A DNA stretch of 64,000 nucleotides, taken from NCBI GenBank assembly GCA_014237465.1, contig JABZFM010000026.1, positions 1 to 64,000 on the forward strand, read 5' to 3'. The notes under the pieces are model-generated. The model was given only the letters and a program-made list of their open reading frames with translations, searched no databases and was not told where the DNA came from. A program made the position numbers and the translations under genes. Position 1 is the stretch's first letter. Every line of letters starts with the position of its first letter. Positions 63,271 to 64,000 of this stretch are shown one piece after another. This DNA is from Desulfobacteraceae bacterium. Lineage in GTDB: Bacteria; Desulfobacterota; Desulfobacteria; Desulfobacterales; Desulfosalsimonadaceae.

Positions 63271-64000
63271 ATGGCTACAGGAATAAAGGATAAGGTTGCA
63301 ATCATCGGTATGGGATGCACCAAATTCGGCGAACGCTGGGATGTGGGCGCTGAAGAACTGATGCTCGAGGGTTATGAAGAATGCCTGGCGGACGCCGGAA
63401 TTGAACAAAATGATATTGATGCCGCATGGTTTGGCACCTGTATGGATGAGGTTAATGTGGGTAAAACCGCCATGCCCCTTTCCACGACACTTCGGCTCCC
63501 CATGATTCCGGTAACCCGTGTGGAAAACTATTGCGCCAGCGGGACTGAAGCATTTAGAGGCGCCTGTTATGCGGTTGCATCCGGCGCTTACGATATTTGC
63601 CTGGCACTGGGCGTGGAGAAATTGAAAGATACCGGTTATGGCGGATTGCCCGGGGCAGGCTCAAACGCCGGTACCCTTCTCTGGCAATGGTGGCCGAACC
63701 TGACCGCACCGGGCTCTTTTGCACAGCTTGCAAGCGCATATGCCGCAAAATATAAAGTAAAAGACGAAGATTTGAAGCGGGCCATCGCGCACATCTCGGC
63801 AAAAAGCCATGCGAACGGCGTATTGAACCCCAAAGCCCATCTTCAAAAGAAAATCACTGAAGATCAGATAATGGCCTCGCCGATTATTGCTCACCCGCTG
63901 GGTTTGTTTGACTGCTGCGGTGTCAGTGACGGATCGGCATGTGCCATCATCACCACACCGGAAATCGCTAAAAAAATGGGTAAAAAGGATTTTATATCCG
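63271..64000 (+). CDS. SCPx-type thiolase, truncated by the window end
   Basis: A partial thiolase-fold protein (243 complete codons). It starts MATGIKDKVAIIGMGCTKFGERW, with AGGAGG seven bases upstream of the ATG. The nucleophile Cys88 is in VENYCASGTEAFRGACYAVASGAYD, and ALGVEKLKDTGYGG, NGVLNPKAHLQKKIT and DGSACAIIT follow, as in SCPx and DUF35-associated thiolases. The C-terminal His/Cys motifs lie outside the window. It should cleave the 3-ketoacyl-CoA produced by the upstream fusions. A zinc OB-fold (DUF35) partner is expected for this class and is supplied in the upstream fusion. Confidence 0.9.
   Translation, partial: MATGIKDKVAIIGMGCTKFGERWDVGAEELMLEGYEECLADAGIEQNDIDAAWFGTCMDEVNVGKTAMPLSTTLRLPMIPVTRVENYCASGTEAFRGACYAVASGAYDICLALGVEKLKDTGYGGLPGAGSNAGTLLWQWWPNLTAPGSFAQLASAYAAKYKVKDEDLKRAIAHISAKSHANGVLNPKAHLQKKITEDQIMASPIIAHPLGLFDCCGVSDGSACAIITTPEIAKKMGKKDFIS

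Noticed and set aside
1-64000. CRISPR arrays, prophage or rRNA genes
   Set aside because: No regularly spaced direct repeats with unique spacers, no phage structural genes and no rRNA-like sequence were seen.

Overview
The window looks like a chromosome segment of an anaerobic, Gram-negative, probably sulfate-reducing member of Desulfobacterota (Desulfobacteraceae-like). Reasons seen in the sequence: a complete methylmalonyl-CoA (propionate) pathway block with a b558-type succinate dehydrogenase/fumarate reductase, DUF39 and NIL-ferredoxin homocysteine-synthesis genes, LPS export genes beside rpoN, a mitochondrial-type EF-G, and large fused beta-oxidation enzymes. The assignment is inference; no rRNA is present.

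Layout. 1-138 (minus): 5' end of a group II intron sitting directly behind a terminator. 198-15009 (minus): TetR regulator, methylmalonyl-CoA epimerase, mutase, MeaB chaperone, carboxyltransferase (12S), small subunit, biotin-carrying 5S-type subunit, succinyl-CoA synthetase (sucCD) and succinate dehydrogenase/fumarate reductase (C, A, B). Together they interconvert propionyl-CoA and fumarate. 15.5-27.2 kb (minus): GAF-GspE ATPase, ABC-F protein, sigma-54 response regulator, pyrC-pyrB, lepB, DUF39 protein, M23 peptidase. 27.4-35.2 kb (plus): kdsA-kdsC-lptC-lptA-lptB-rpoN-hpf-ptsN-rapZ-EIIA-rimI, then gap, tpiA, secG, tRNA-Leu(GAG) and a PHA-synthase-like protein. 39.4-43.0 kb (minus): asnB, a glutamate-cysteine-ligase-like enzyme, glutaredoxin, PilZ. 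43.3-49.4 kb (plus): a cereblon-type CULT-domain protein, an unknown Cys/Pro-rich secreted protein, mitochondrial-type EF-G, a P-loop ATPase, and a CsgG-like/beta-barrel protein. 49.6-52.5 kb: NIL-ferredoxin, mnmA, mtaB. 52.6-64 kb: acyl-CoA metabolism with MerR and TetR regulators, enoyl-CoA hydratase, alpha-methylacyl-CoA racemase-like CoA-transferase, an insertion sequence, then two giant fusions (MaoC-SDR-SCP2 and HMGS-like-DUF35-SDR-SCP2) and a SCPx-type thiolase cut by the window end.

How it fits together. The right-hand block reads like a bacterial version of the peroxisomal branched-chain acyl-CoA beta-oxidation set (racemase, multifunctional enzyme with SCP2, SCPx-type thiolase). Its propionyl-CoA product would feed the left-hand methylmalonyl-CoA block. 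Five copies of a roughly 145-160 bp interspersed repeat sit inside or next to these operons, and one has created a false N-terminal extension of the flavoprotein gene.

Most novel items: the HMGS-like domain in which the catalytic Glu and Cys (and apparently His) are replaced and which is fused to DUF35, SDR and SCP2 domains; the CULT-domain protein; the asnB/GCL-like/glutaredoxin cluster; and the CsgG-like/beta-barrel fusion.
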